Counted from the first letter of the stretch, positions 17,176 to 27,849 are shown. The stretch: 64,000 nucleotides of DNA from JAKAWQ01 sp963840545 (GCA_963840545.1 CAWIZE010000002.1:806001-870000), one strand, 5' to 3'. Translations and numbers: made by a program. Notes: a model not told the origin generated them from the letters alone.

Positions 17176-17305
17176 GCCGAGGCTTCGTTCGCGGGACGCG
17201 AAAGGCCCGTTCCCAACGAGCAGTCGGCGCGCGGGGCGGGGCGCGGTAGGAACCGCCTGCCGGCCAGGATGCTCCCGTTGCCGGGGGACCCGGCGGGGAG
17301 GCGAG

Positions 17306-18748
17306 ATGAGCACGGAACGAAATTCCGGGCCCCATTCCGGACCGCGCACGATGTTCGAAAAAATCTGGTCGCAGCACCGGATCATCGAGCGCGCCGACGG
17401 GCAGACGCTGCTCTATGTCGATCGCCATCTCATCCATGACGGCTCCGCGCCCGCCTTCGACACGCTGCGCGAACGCGGGCTCGCTCCGCGCGCGCCGGAG
17501 CATATCTTCGGCGTTCCCGACCATTATGTGCCGACCGACACGCGCGAGGTGAGCGCGATCGCCGATGTCGAGAAGCGGTTCATGGTCGAATCGCTGACGG
17601 AGAACGCGGAAGCGGCGAACATCACGCTGTTCGGGCTCGCCGACCGCCGCCAGGGGATCGTGCATATCGTCGGCCCCGAGCAGGGCATCAGCCAGCCGGG
17701 CATGGTCATCGTCTGCGGCGACAGCCACACGGCGACGCACGGGGCGCTCGGCGCGCTCGCCTTCGGCATCGGCATGACCGAGGTCGCGCACGCGCTGGCG
17801 ACACGAACGCTGTGGCAGGCGAAGTCGCGGGTGATGCGCATCACGGTGGCGGGCGCGCTCGCGCCCGGCGTGACGGCGAAGGACGTGATCCTCGCGATCA
17901 TCGCCGCGATCGGCACCGCCGGCGCGATCGGGCATGTCATCGAATATGCCGGCCCGGTCATCCGCGGCCTCTCGATGGAAGGGCGGCTCACCGTCTGCAA
18001 CATGTCGATCGAGGCCGGGGCGCGGGCGGGCATGGTGGCGCCGGACGACGTGACGCTGCGCTATCTGCAAGGCCGGCCCCATGCGCCGCAGGGGCCGGAG
18101 TGGGAGCGGGCGGTCACGCGCTGGCAGAGCCTGCCGTCCGATCCGGGCGCGGCGTTCGACCGCGAGGTGACGCTCGATGGCGGCGCGATCGCGCCGATGG
18201 TGACCTGGGGCACCAGCCCTGAGGACGCGGCGCCGATCGACGGGCGCGTGCCCGATCCGGACGCGGCCGAAGCGTCCGGGCGGCGGCAGAGCATGGCACA
18301 GGCGCTCGCCTACATGGGTCTCACGCCGGGCACGCCGATGGCCGAGATCGCGGTCGATCGGGTGTTCATCGGCTCCTGCACCAACAGCCGCATCGAGGAT
18401 CTGCGCAGCGCCGCGGCGATCGCCAGGGGGCGGACGGTCGCGCCGGACGTGGTGGCCTGGGTCGTGCCGGGCTCGCGCCCGGTCAAGGAGCAGGCGGAGG
18501 CCGAGGGGCTCGACCGCATCTTCAAGGAGGCCGGCTTTGCCTGGCGCGAGGCGGGCTGCTCGCTATGCCTCGGCACCAACGGCGAGGTCGTCGCACCCGG
18601 GCAACGCTGCGCCTCGACCTCCAACCGCAACTTCGTCGGCCGCCAGGGACGCGGCGCGCGGACGCACCTGATGAGCCCGGCGATGGCCGCCGCGGCGGCG
18701 GTGAGCGGGCATTTCGTCGATGTCCGCCGGCTGATGGCGGGGGCGTGA
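17306..18748 (+). CDS. leuC: 3-isopropylmalate dehydratase large subunit (LeuC-like)
   Basis: A 480-residue aconitase-superfamily large subunit. Cluster ligands are visible in GSCTNSRIEDL and in the C-terminal CSLCLGTNGEVVAPGQRCASTSNRNFVGRQG. The substrate region CGDSHTATHGALGALAFGIG is intact. The segment CSLCLGTN differs from the usual CSMCLAMN of leucine-pathway enzymes, so a related hydroxy-acid substrate is possible. Start at 17306 has GGGGAGGCGAG ahead. Genes leuD and leuB follow within a few bases. No leuA (isopropylmalate synthase) is present in the window. Confidence 0.9.
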   Translation: MSTERNSGPHSGPRTMFEKIWSQHRIIERADGQTLLYVDRHLIHDGSAPAFDTLRERGLAPRAPEHIFGVPDHYVPTDTREVSAIADVEKRFMVESLTENAEAANITLFGLADRRQGIVHIVGPEQGISQPGMVIVCGDSHTATHGALGALAFGIGMTEVAHALATRTLWQAKSRVMRITVAGALAPGVTAKDVILAIIAAIGTAGAIGHVIEYAGPVIRGLSMEGRLTVCNMSIEAGARAGMVAPDDVTLRYLQGRPHAPQGPEWERAVTRWQSLPSDPGAAFDREVTLDGGAIAPMVTWGTSPEDAAPIDGRVPDPDAAEASGRRQSMAQALAYMGLTPGTPMAEIAVDRVFIGSCTNSRIEDLRSAAAIARGRTVAPDVVAWVVPGSRPVKEQAEAEGLDRIFKEAGFAWREAGCSLCLGTNGEVVAPGQRCASTSNRNFVGRQGRGARTHLMSPAMAAAAAVSGHFVDVRRLMAGA

Positions 18749-18751
18749 GAG

Positions 18752-19351
18752 ATGCGGCGCTTCAGCGGGATCACCGCCGTCGCCGCGCCGTTCGCGCCGG
18801 CCAATATCGACACCGATCAGATCATTCCCGCCCGCTACCTCCAGAAGCCGCGGGACGGCACGCTCGGGCGCTACCTGTTCCACGATCTCAGGTTCGCCCC
18901 CGACGGCGCGCCCGATCCCGCGTTCGTGCTCAACCGGCCGGCCTATCGCGATGCCAGGGTCCTGGTCGCGGCGGAGAATTTCGGCTGCGGGTCCTCACGC
19001 GAGAACGCGGTCTGGGCCTTGCAGGATTACGGCTTCCAGGCGGCGATCGCGCCGAGCTTCGGCGACATCTTCCGCAACAACAGCCTCAAGAACGGGCTTC
19101 TTCCGGTTGTCCTGCCGGGCGAGGTGGTGGGCTGGCTGCTGGCGCGGCTGGAGGAAGAGCCCGGGGCAACGATCGCGATCGACCTCGCCCAAGAGCGTGT
19201 GACGCTGCCGGACGGCACCGCGCATCGCTTCGAGATCGATCCGTTCGCCCGGCACTGCCTGCTCAACGGGATCGACGAGCTCGCGTTCACGCTTGCGCAG
19301 ATCGCCGAGGTCGAGGCCTTCGAGCGGCGCTATGGGCGCGAGAATTTCTGA
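18752..19351 (+). CDS. leuD: 3-isopropylmalate dehydratase small subunit
   Basis: A 199-residue swivel-domain subunit with NIDTDQIIPARYL near the N-terminus and the substrate loop NFGCGSSRENAVWAL, followed by FRNNSLKNGLLPV. It pairs with LeuC to isomerise 2-isopropylmalate to 3-isopropylmalate or a homologous pair. It begins three bases after the leuC stop. Confidence 0.95.
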   Translation: MRRFSGITAVAAPFAPANIDTDQIIPARYLQKPRDGTLGRYLFHDLRFAPDGAPDPAFVLNRPAYRDARVLVAAENFGCGSSRENAVWALQDYGFQAAIAPSFGDIFRNNSLKNGLLPVVLPGEVVGWLLARLEEEPGATIAIDLAQERVTLPDGTAHRFEIDPFARHCLLNGIDELAFTLAQIAEVEAFERRYGRENF

Positions 19352-19386
19352 AGCATGAGGACGCAGCAGGGAATGACGCGGTGGCG

Positions 19387-20466
19387 ATGAAGATCGCGGT
19401 TCTGCCGGGCGACGGGATCGGCAAGGAAGTGACGGCGGAGGCCGTGAAGGCGCTCAAGGCGGTGCTGGGCAATGAAGAGCCCTACGAGCTGCGGGAGGCG
19501 CCGATCGGCGGGGCTGGGTACGAGGCCGCCGGCGATCCGCTGCCCGCGGCGACGCTCGCGCTCGCACGGGCGTCCGACGCGATCCTGCTGGGCGGGGTCG
19601 GCGTTCCGGAGGACGAGCACCGGCCGCCCGCCGCCGGCGCCGGAGTGGGACTGCTTCGCCTGCGCAAGGGGCTCGGGCTGTTCGCCAATTTCCGCCCGGT
19701 CTTGATGTTTCCCGAGCTGGTCGGCGCATCGACGCTTCGCCCGGAGGTGGTCGAGGGGCTCGACCTCGTCATCCTGCGCGAGCTGAACGGCGATCTCTAT
19801 TTCGGCGAGCCGCGCGGGATTTCGCGCGACGAATCGGGCGAGCGGGTCGGCATCAACACGATGCGCTATGCGGAATCGGAGGTGGCGCGGATCGCCCATG
19901 TCGCGTTCCGCACCGCCCAGGGACGGCGCAAAAAACTCTGCTCCGTGGACAAGGCGAACGTGCTCGAGACCATGCAGCTCTGGCGGGAGGTGATGGTCGA
20001 GGTCGGGCGGGGCTATCCGGACGTGGCGCTCACCCATCTCTACGTCGATGCCGCCGCGATGGCGCTGGTGCGCAACCCGCGGCAATTCGACGTGATCGTC
20101 GCGGGCAACGTGTTCGGGGACATCCTCTCGGATGCGGCGGCGATGCTGACCGGCTCGATCGGCATGCTGCCCTCCGCCTCGCTCGGGCTCGACCGCAAGG
20201 GGCTCTACGAGCCGGTCCACGGCACCGCTCCGGATATCGCCGGCAAGGACATCGCCAATCCGCTGGCCGCCATCCTCTCGGCGGCGATGCTGCTCCGCCA
20301 TTCCTTCGGGCGCGAGGAAGATGCGGCGCGCCTCGAGCGGGCGGTCCGATCGGTGCTCGCGGCGGGCTATCGCACGGCCGACATCATGCAACCCGACGCG
20401 CGGCGCGTCGGAACCGCCGAGATGGGCGATCTGGTTGCCGAGGCGATCCATCGCATGGAACGATGA
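19387..20466 (+). CDS. leuB: 3-isopropylmalate dehydrogenase (LeuB-like)
   Basis: A 359-residue beta-decarboxylating dehydrogenase. The start is MKIAVLPGDGIGKEV; the substrate motif is ILRELNGDLYFGEPRG; the metal and NAD parts are VDAAAMALVRNPRQFDVIVAGNVFGDILSD and YEPVHGTAPDIAGKDIANP. The loop usually reading GGPKWD is replaced by GGVGVPEDEHRPPAAGAGVG, a divergence that may reflect a different substrate. A GTG at 19381 six bases upstream is an alternative start with AGGGA in better position. Confidence 0.9.
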   Translation: MKIAVLPGDGIGKEVTAEAVKALKAVLGNEEPYELREAPIGGAGYEAAGDPLPAATLALARASDAILLGGVGVPEDEHRPPAAGAGVGLLRLRKGLGLFANFRPVLMFPELVGASTLRPEVVEGLDLVILRELNGDLYFGEPRGISRDESGERVGINTMRYAESEVARIAHVAFRTAQGRRKKLCSVDKANVLETMQLWREVMVEVGRGYPDVALTHLYVDAAAMALVRNPRQFDVIVAGNVFGDILSDAAAMLTGSIGMLPSASLGLDRKGLYEPVHGTAPDIAGKDIANPLAAILSAAMLLRHSFGREEDAARLERAVRSVLAAGYRTADIMQPDARRVGTAEMGDLVAEAIHRMER

Positions 20467-20526
20467 GCAAGGCGGGCCACGGCCCGTCCCGATGACCAAT
20501 CACCGGTAAGAACAGGGGGGAAACCA

Positions 20527-21921
20527 ATGGTACGAGGCAGAACCGAGGGATACGCCGCGGAGATCGCGGCCAGGCTGGACCGCCTGCCGTTCACGCGCAG
20601 CGTCTGGTGGCTGGTGTTCCTCATCTCCCTCGGCGGCGTGTTCGAGCTCTACAGCCTGTTCATGACCGCCTACATCGCCCCGGGCCTGGTGAAGAGCGGG
20701 CTCTTCGCCACCAGCACGGTGGAGCTGTTCGGGATCAGCGGCGTCGGGTTCTTCGTTTTCTGCAGCTTTGCCGGCATGTTCGTGGGCACGATGGGCTGCG
20801 GCTTCATAGCCGACCTCCTGGGGCGGCGGGCGATCTTCACCGTCTCCCTCGTCTGGTTCTCGATCGCCAGCGCCATCATGGCCTTCCAGACCACCGCGGC
20901 CGGGGTCGATCTGTGGCGCTTCATCGCCATGATCGGCGTCGGGCTCGAGCAGGTGACGATCGACACCTTCCTCTCGGAGCTCGTGCCGCCGGCCGGGCGC
21001 GGCAAAGCCTTCGCCTTCTATCAGTTCGTCGAGTTCTGCATCGTCCCGGTGGTGGCGCTGCTCGGCTGGCTGCTGGTGCCGATCCATCCGTTCGGGCTCG
21101 AGGGCTGGCGATGGATCCCGCTCATTGCGGCCGTCGGGGCGATCGCCGCATGGTGGATGCGGCTCAGCCTGCCGGAGAGCCCGCGCTGGCTCGCGCTGTA
21201 CGGCGACGAGGCCAAGGCCGAGGCGGTGATGCGGGACATCGAGGCGCGGGTCGAACGCGATATCGGCGGCCCTCTTCCCCCGCCCGGCCCGGTGAAGGAG
21301 ATCGTTTCGGCGAGCACGCGCTTCTCGGAGGCGCTGAAGCCGCCCTATGGAAGGCGCACGCTCGTGCTCTCGATCTTCAACCTCCTGCAGACGGTCGGGT
21401 TCTACGGCTTCGCGGCGTGGGTGCCGACCCTGCTGATCGCCAAAGGGATCCATATCACGACCAGCCTGCAGTACGCCTTCATCATCGCGCTCGCCAACCC
21501 GGTCGGGCCGCTGCTCGGCATGCTCATCGCCGATCGGATGGAGAGGAAGTGGCAGCTCGTGCTGGCCGGCGTCGGCATCGGCGTTTTCATGATGCTGTTC
21601 GCGCTCCAGGACAACGCCGCGCTGGTGATCGTCTTCGGCGTCATGGTGACGCTCTCCAGCAACTGGCTCTCGTTCGCCCTCCATAACTACCAGTCCGAGC
21701 TCTATCCGACACGGATCCGTGCGCGCGCGGTGGGCTTCGTCTATTCATGGAGCCGCGTCAGCGCGGCGTTCGTCGGCCTCCTGATCGGCTTCTTCCTGCA
21801 CCGCGGCGGGACGACCGGGGTCGCGCTGTTCATTGGCGCGGCGATGATCCTGATGATCATAACGATCGGCGGCTTCGGGCCGCGCACCTTGAAGATGCAG
21901 CTCGAGGAAATCTCGCACTGA
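20527..21921 (+). CDS. MFS transporter, metabolite:proton symporter type
   Basis: A 464-residue twelve-helix transporter. MFS signature sequences are present: GFIADLLGRRAIF in the first loop, RWIPLIAAVGAIAAWWMRLSLPESPRWL at the central loop, and the second-half loop ADRMERKWQLV. The family moves organic acids or aromatic acids. It is 60 bases after leuB in the same direction, so it may import or export the acid handled by the LeuCDB set (inference). A strong hairpin follows. Confidence 0.9.
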   Translation: MVRGRTEGYAAEIAARLDRLPFTRSVWWLVFLISLGGVFELYSLFMTAYIAPGLVKSGLFATSTVELFGISGVGFFVFCSFAGMFVGTMGCGFIADLLGRRAIFTVSLVWFSIASAIMAFQTTAAGVDLWRFIAMIGVGLEQVTIDTFLSELVPPAGRGKAFAFYQFVEFCIVPVVALLGWLLVPIHPFGLEGWRWIPLIAAVGAIAAWWMRLSLPESPRWLALYGDEAKAEAVMRDIEARVERDIGGPLPPPGPVKEIVSASTRFSEALKPPYGRRTLVLSIFNLLQTVGFYGFAAWVPTLLIAKGIHITTSLQYAFIIALANPVGPLLGMLIADRMERKWQLVLAGVGIGVFMMLFALQDNAALVIVFGVMVTLSSNWLSFALHNYQSELYPTRIRARAVGFVYSWSRVSAAFVGLLIGFFLHRGGTTGVALFIGAAMILMIITIGGFGPRTLKMQLEEISH

Positions 21922-21975
21922 GCGAGAAGGCGAGGCGGCCGGGCCAGGGTGGCTTGCCCCCGGCCCGGCTCGCTC
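21920..21975. terminator. Nested hairpin between convergent MFS and oxidase-like genes
   Basis: GAGCGAG (21920-21926) pairs with CTCGCTC (21969-21975), enclosing GCCGGGCC (21938-21945) and GGCCCGGC (21962-21969). It lies at the MFS stop codon and 45 bases from the end of the convergent gene, so it may serve both. Confidence 0.45.
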
Positions 21976-22019
21976 ACGCAGCATCGCCGGGGGATCCCCT
22001 GCGGCAGACCCGCGCGTCG

Positions 22020-22757
22020 CTACCCGAAGGTCCGGCGGTAGGTCCGGCTCATCACCTCGTCGAGCCGGGTGCCGGGCGCGAAATCGACCATGTCGTCCGG
22101 ACGGGTGAGCCCGGGTAACTGGCGGGGGCATTCGGACGGCGCGCCGAGGACCTGGGTGACGGGATAGAGCGCCGACCAGGCCGGGACCGAAGCGTAGTCC
22201 TCCTCCTCGTCCGCCACGTGCTTGTCACGGATCTTGCCCGACGCGGTCGCGATCTCCATGCCCATCATCGTCGTCGCCTTCAGCTCCTGGCGATTGGGCG
22301 GGCGGACGAGCCTGGAGCGGCCCGGGTAGACGCGGTCGATGAAGTTGTCCATCAGCCGCTGTTTTTCGTCGCTGTCCTCGACGATATGGGCGCGGCCGAA
22401 CGCCATGACGGCGCGGTAGTTGACCGAGTGGTGGAAGCCCGAGCGCGCCATGACCAGCGCGTCCACATGGGTGACCGTGAGGCAGACCTCGACCCCCGGA
22501 GCCTGGGTGCGGATCATCCGGCTTGCCGACGAGCCGTGCCAGTAGAGATGGTCGCCCTCGCGCCAGAAGCTGGTCGGCGTGCAGTAGGGCCGCCCATCGA
22601 TGACATAGGCGATGTGGCAGACCAGCGCGGCGTCGAGAATCGCGTAGATCGTCTTTTTGTCGTAGCGGCCGCGGTCCGGGGTGCGCTTCACCCGGTTGAC
22701 CGCGATCTTGGGGAAGGCGGTGGCTTCGTCCTCGTTGGCGATGGTCGCGCTCGTCAT
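22020..22757 (-). CDS. Pyridoxamine 5'-phosphate oxidase-related FMN protein
   Basis: A 245-residue split-barrel flavoprotein of the PPOX/NimA-like group. The core is KKTIYAILDAALVCHIAYVIDGRPYCTPTSFWREGDHLYWHGSSASRM, the usual FMN phosphate and ring contacts, then NYRAVMAFGRAHIVED. Reaction unknown; relatives reduce small molecules or act as F420/FMN oxidoreductases. It diverges from a MocR regulator, an arrangement in which the PLP-binding regulator normally controls the neighbour. Start 22757 has AGGA ahead. Confidence 0.85.
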   Translation of the reverse strand: MTSATIANEDEATAFPKIAVNRVKRTPDRGRYDKKTIYAILDAALVCHIAYVIDGRPYCTPTSFWREGDHLYWHGSSASRMIRTQAPGVEVCLTVTHVDALVMARSGFHHSVNYRAVMAFGRAHIVEDSDEKQRLMDNFIDRVYPGRSRLVRPPNRQELKATTMMGMEIATASGKIRDKHVADEEEDYASVPAWSALYPVTQVLGAPSECPRQLPGLTRPDDMVDFAPGTRLDEVMSRTYRRTFG

Positions 22758-22855
22758 GATCCGTGATGTCCTGAGAAGGCGATTGCGGGGCGCAGGATCG
22801 CCGCGAGGAGGTCCATGATAAAGAGCCAGTTCGCGGAAAGGAGGCTGGACCGGTT
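22758..22855. promoter_or_regulatory. Divergent promoter region, oxidase-like gene / mocR
   Basis: The 98-base spacer must hold both promoters and the MocR site. An inverted pair GGTCCA (22810-22815) and TGGACC (22846-22851) flanks an AT-richer core (ATGATAAAGA) and is a candidate operator. The assignment is inference. Confidence 0.3.
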
Positions 22856-24388
22856 ATGGCGCGACGAGCCGGCAAAGCGCCGCCGCTGGGGATCGTGCTG
22901 GACGCGGGCCGGCCCGAGCCCCTGCAGAGGCAGATCGGCGAACAGCTGCGCCGCGCGATCCTGGAACGGCGGCTGGCGGCGGGGACGAAGCTGCCGTCCT
23001 CGCGCCTGATGGCGGCGGAGCTCGACTGCGCGCGGGGCACGGTCGTGGCGGCGATCGATCAGCTGACGGCGGAGGGCTATGTGCTCGCGCGGGGAGGATC
23101 GGGGACCTTCGTCGCGACGAACCTGCCTGACGAGATGCTGGTGGCGCCGGCCGGCGGGGGGCGGGGGGCGGGCGTGGCGGGGGAGGAGCCGGTTTTGCCC
23201 CAGCGGACGCGGGCCCTGCTGGCGCGCGAACCGGCGCAGGAGGACCGGATCGGCGAGCTGCCGATCGCCTTCCCGATCGGGCAGCCGGATCGGCTCGCCT
23301 TTCCGTTCCCGCTCTGGGCGAAGCTGCTGGAGCAGGAATGGCGGCGGCCCGCCTGGCAGGTGGCGGGGGCGCCGCACCCGTTCGGCCATCCGGGCCTGCG
23401 CGCGGCGATCGCGTCCTACCTGGGCGTGGCGCGGGGCTTCGCCTGCGAGAAGCGGGCGGTCGTCATCACCTCCGGCGTGCGGCAGAGCGTTTCCCTGTTC
23501 GCCCGCGTGGTGCTCGAGGCGGGAGAGGATGTGTGGATCGAAGAGCCCGGCTATCCCGGCATGGGCGAGGCGTTGGCGGCGGCAGAGGTGCGCGCGGTGC
23601 CGGTGCCGATCGATGGCGCCGGCTTTTCGCCGGAGGCGGCATCGGCGCTGGCGCCCGACGCGCGCCTGGCCGTGGTCGCGCCCGCGCACCAGTTTCCGCT
23701 CGGGACCGTGCTCAGCCTGCAGCGCCGGCTCGCTCTGCTGAGCTGGGCGGCACGGACCCGGAGCTGGGTGATCGAGGATGATTTCGACGGCGAGTACCGC
23801 TATTCGGGGCGCCCTCTCGCGCCGCTGCGGGCGCTCGACCGGACCGGTCGGGTGGCGTACCTCGGAAGCTTCTCCAAGCTCCTGTTCCCGGCGCTCCGCT
23901 TGAGCTTCCTCGTCCTGCCGGCCGCGCTCGTCGAGGTCACGGAAAGGATGATGGCGGGGATCCCGGCCCGCGCCTCCCTGCTCGGCCAGGGGGCGCTGGC
24001 GCGGTTCATCGCAGAGGGCCACCTGGCCACCCACCTGCGGCGCACGCGGCTGCTTTATGCCGGCCGCCAGCAGGCCCTGATCGCGGCGGCCGGGCGCCAT
24101 CTCGGCGGGCTGCTCGAGATCGCGCCGGACCCGGGCGGGATGCACCTGATCGCGAGAGCCGGCCCCGCGCTCGAGCCGGGGTTCGACGATATGGCCGCGA
24201 CAGAGGCGGCGGAGGCGGCTTGGGTTCGGGTCTCGCCGCTTTCCGCATGTTATGGCGGTTCGCGGAAGGCGCGTGGCCTCATCCTGGGCTATGCGGGAAC
24301 GCCGGAAGCGGAGATCGTGCCCGCGATCCTGAGGCTGCGGGACGCGGTTGGCGGACTGGCGCGTCATTGCGGCTTGGCCCGAGCTTGA
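22856..24388 (+). CDS. MocR/PdxR-type regulator (GntR HTH fused to aminotransferase fold)
   Basis: A 510-residue fusion. Residues about 15-85 form a GntR winged helix (LQRQIGEQLRRAILERRLAAGTKLPSSRLMAAELDCARGTVVAAIDQL). The rest is a fold-type I aminotransferase-like domain with the PLP lysine in YLGSFSKLLFPALR and the Asp in VIEDDFDGEYRYSG. Such proteins sense PLP or amino-compound adducts and switch a divergent gene, here the PPOX-like flavoprotein. GGAGG stands 11 bases before the ATG. Confidence 0.92.
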   Translation: MARRAGKAPPLGIVLDAGRPEPLQRQIGEQLRRAILERRLAAGTKLPSSRLMAAELDCARGTVVAAIDQLTAEGYVLARGGSGTFVATNLPDEMLVAPAGGGRGAGVAGEEPVLPQRTRALLAREPAQEDRIGELPIAFPIGQPDRLAFPFPLWAKLLEQEWRRPAWQVAGAPHPFGHPGLRAAIASYLGVARGFACEKRAVVITSGVRQSVSLFARVVLEAGEDVWIEEPGYPGMGEALAAAEVRAVPVPIDGAGFSPEAASALAPDARLAVVAPAHQFPLGTVLSLQRRLALLSWAARTRSWVIEDDFDGEYRYSGRPLAPLRALDRTGRVAYLGSFSKLLFPALRLSFLVLPAALVEVTERMMAGIPARASLLGQGALARFIAEGHLATHLRRTRLLYAGRQQALIAAAGRHLGGLLEIAPDPGGMHLIARAGPALEPGFDDMAATEAAEAAWVRVSPLSACYGGSRKARGLILGYAGTPEAEIVPAILRLRDAVGGLARHCGLARA

Positions 24389-24517
24389 CACCTTCTGCCG
24401 TTGCGGCGATGGCTCGGTGCGGCGCGCGGCTTGCCCGTCGCCCTTGATCCAAATCCGGCCGCCGAGTTCCTGTCGAAGGGCGGTCCGGATCCACCCGGCA
24501 GGTGGCGGATCGTATCC

Positions 24518-25837
24518 ATGACAAACGTCACCGTGGTCGGCACCCAATGGGGTGACGAGGGCAAGGGCAAGATCATCGACTGGCTGGCGAGCCGGGCCGA
24601 TGTCGTCGTCCGCTTCCAGGGCGGCAACAATGCCGGCCATACCATCGCCGTCGGGGACGAAACCTACAAATTCGCCCTGCTGCCCTCCGGGGTCGTGCAG
24701 GGCAAGGCGTCGGTCATCGGCAGCGGCGTGGTCGTCGATCCCTGGTCGCTGCTGGACGAGATCGACCGCGCCGAAAGCCGGGGGCTCCGCGTCACGCCGG
24801 AGATCCTGGCGATCGCCGACACCGCGACGATCGTCCTGCCACTTCACCGCGAGCTCGACCTTGCCCGGGAGGCACGCGCCGGGTCACGCCGTATCGGCAC
24901 CACGGGAAGGGGCATCGGCCCGGCCTACGAGGACAAGGCCGGGCGCCGCGCCATCCGCTTCGCGGACCTTGCCGACCCGGAGGCCCTGGATGAGCGGGTG
25001 GAGCGCCTGCTTGGCCACCATGCTCCGCTGCGCGCCGATCTCGGACTGGCGCCGGTCGCCGCCGCGGACATCCGCGCCCTGCTTGCGGGCGTGCAGCCGC
25101 GCATTGCGCCCTATGTTCGCCCGGTCGCGTGGCGCCTGATCAACGACGCCATCCGGTCGGGCAAGCGCGTCCTGTTCGAGGGCGCGCAGGCCGCCATGCT
25201 CGACGTCGACCACGGGACCTACCCCTACACCACCTCGTCCAACACCGTCGCGGGCCAGGTCGCCGCCGGGGTCGGCATGGCGCCCGGGGCGAGCGGGTCC
25301 ATCCTCGGCATCGTCAAGGCCTACACCACGCGGGTGGGAGAAGGACCCTTTCCGACCGAGCTCGATGACGGGACGGGGGAGCGCCTGCGCCGCGGCGGCG
25401 CGGAGTTCGGCACCAACACCGGCCGCAAGCGCCGGTGCGGGTGGTTCGACGCCGTCCTGGTGCGCCAGTCGGTCGAGCTCAACGGGGTCGGTGGCATCGT
25501 CCTCACCAAGCTGGATGTGCTGGACGGGCTCGAGCGGCTGAAAATCTGTGTCGGCTACGCGCTCGACGGGGCGCGCCTCGATCACGTTCCCGCCCGGCTA
25601 TGCGATGCGAAGCGCATGGTGCCAGTCTACGAGGAGGTCGAGGGATGGGCCGGCAGCACCCGGGGCGTGCGCTCGTGGGCGGGATTGCCGGCGGCGGCGG
25701 CCGCCTATGTGCGCCGTATCGAAGAACTGGTCGGGGCGCCGGTCGTCCTTTTGGGGACCAGTCCCCAGCGCGACGACACGATCGTTCTCCGCGACCCGTT
25801 CGGCGCCCGACAGCAAAGGGGCGGGGTGGGGGATTGA
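24518..25837 (+). CDS. purA: Adenylosuccinate synthetase
   Basis: A 439-residue enzyme joining IMP and aspartate with GTP in AMP synthesis. All signature blocks are present: GTQWGDEGKGKIIDWL (P-loop and catalytic Asp), NNAGHT, GTTGRGIGPAYEDK, EGAQAAMLDVDHGTYPYTTSSN, and the base-contact TKLDVLDGL. The start at 24518 gives the standard MTNVTVVGTQWGDEG; the longer frame to 24401 is not needed. It stands alone after mocR. Its stop codon lies inside a G/C-rich hairpin (25818-25853). Confidence 0.97.
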   Translation: MTNVTVVGTQWGDEGKGKIIDWLASRADVVVRFQGGNNAGHTIAVGDETYKFALLPSGVVQGKASVIGSGVVVDPWSLLDEIDRAESRGLRVTPEILAIADTATIVLPLHRELDLAREARAGSRRIGTTGRGIGPAYEDKAGRRAIRFADLADPEALDERVERLLGHHAPLRADLGLAPVAAADIRALLAGVQPRIAPYVRPVAWRLINDAIRSGKRVLFEGAQAAMLDVDHGTYPYTTSSNTVAGQVAAGVGMAPGASGSILGIVKAYTTRVGEGPFPTELDDGTGERLRRGGAEFGTNTGRKRRCGWFDAVLVRQSVELNGVGGIVLTKLDVLDGLERLKICVGYALDGARLDHVPARLCDAKRMVPVYEEVEGWAGSTRGVRSWAGLPAAAAAYVRRIEELVGAPVVLLGTSPQRDDTIVLRDPFGARQQRGGVGD

Positions 25838-25853
25838 CCCCGCGCCCCGCCCC
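25818..25853 (+). terminator. GC hairpin over the purA stop codon
   Basis: GGGGCGGGG (25818-25826) pairs with CCCCGCCCC (25845-25853) and an inner GGG/CCC closes on the loop ATTGA, which contains the TGA stop. No T-run follows on this strand. Confidence 0.4.
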
Positions 25854-25874
25854 GTTGGTGGAAAAAAACCGTGA

Positions 25875-25890
25875 GGCCGGAGTCCCGGCC
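25875..25890 (-). terminator. Terminator of the small secreted-protein gene
   Basis: On the minus strand GGCCGG, loop GACT, CCGGCC is followed six bases later by seven T (25868-25862). It sits just beyond the stop at 25896. Confidence 0.55.
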
Positions 25891-25895
25891 CCGGG

Positions 25896-26084
25896 TTAGC
25901 GCCCGCCGCCGGTCCGGTTGACCAGGGCCCAGGTGCTGTCGCGCACCGCGGGGGCCTGGTTGACGCTGGCGGACACGCTCGCGCTCACCTGCTCGTTGGC
26001 GGCCTGCGCCTGGTTCGGGGTCGCGGCCATCGCCGAAGCGGAGAGAAGCAGCGCGCCGAGGGCGGCGCCAAGAATGGTCTTCAT
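25896..26084 (-). CDS. Small secreted protein, unknown function
   Basis: A 62-residue protein with a clean signal peptide (MKTILGAALGALLLSASAMA, cleavage before ATPNQ) and a short mature part rich in Ala, Gln, Ser and Val (QAQAANEQVSASVSASVNQ), ending WALVNRTGGGR. AGGAG lies eight bases upstream of the ATG and a terminator follows, so it looks like a real single-gene unit. No family recognised. It should be periplasmic. Confidence 0.7.
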   Translation of the reverse strand: MKTILGAALGALLLSASAMAATPNQAQAANEQVSASVSASVNQAPAVRDSTWALVNRTGGGR

Positions 26085-26265
26085 TGGGAGAACTCCTGAT
26101 CCTGTTCGTCGCCGAGCCCGCCTTTGGGCTCCGTCGACAGGCGGGAGATGGGACAAGACTGAACGGTTTAGTATGGACAATTCGGGCCAACCGATATGCT
26201 CATGCTGCATAGCAACATTTTATGACACGCGTCCGTTGCATATCGGGTTGGGAAAGAAAATGGAT

Positions 26266-26320
26266 GGGGTCCAGGGCCTCAAGGCCCTGGCAGGGCTCCA
26301 GGGGCGAGCCGCCCCTGGTC
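26266..26320. repeat. Dispersed palindromic repeat, copy 2
   Basis: GGTCCAGGGCCTC-AAGGCCCTGG followed by CTCCAGGGGCGAGCCGCCCCTGG forms two hairpins. It ends immediately at the mmsA stop codon (26321). Confidence 0.85.
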
Positions 26321-27817
<1,497 letters not shown>

Positions 27818-27849
27818 CATGATCCTCCGATCGCTCCCGGCGGTCTTCT

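Noticed and set aside
17188..17202. TTCGCG-GGA-CGCGAA hairpin as a terminator between LysR and leuC
   Set aside because: Short stem, no T-run, and both genes read in the same direction; it could be an operator but there is no evidence beyond symmetry.
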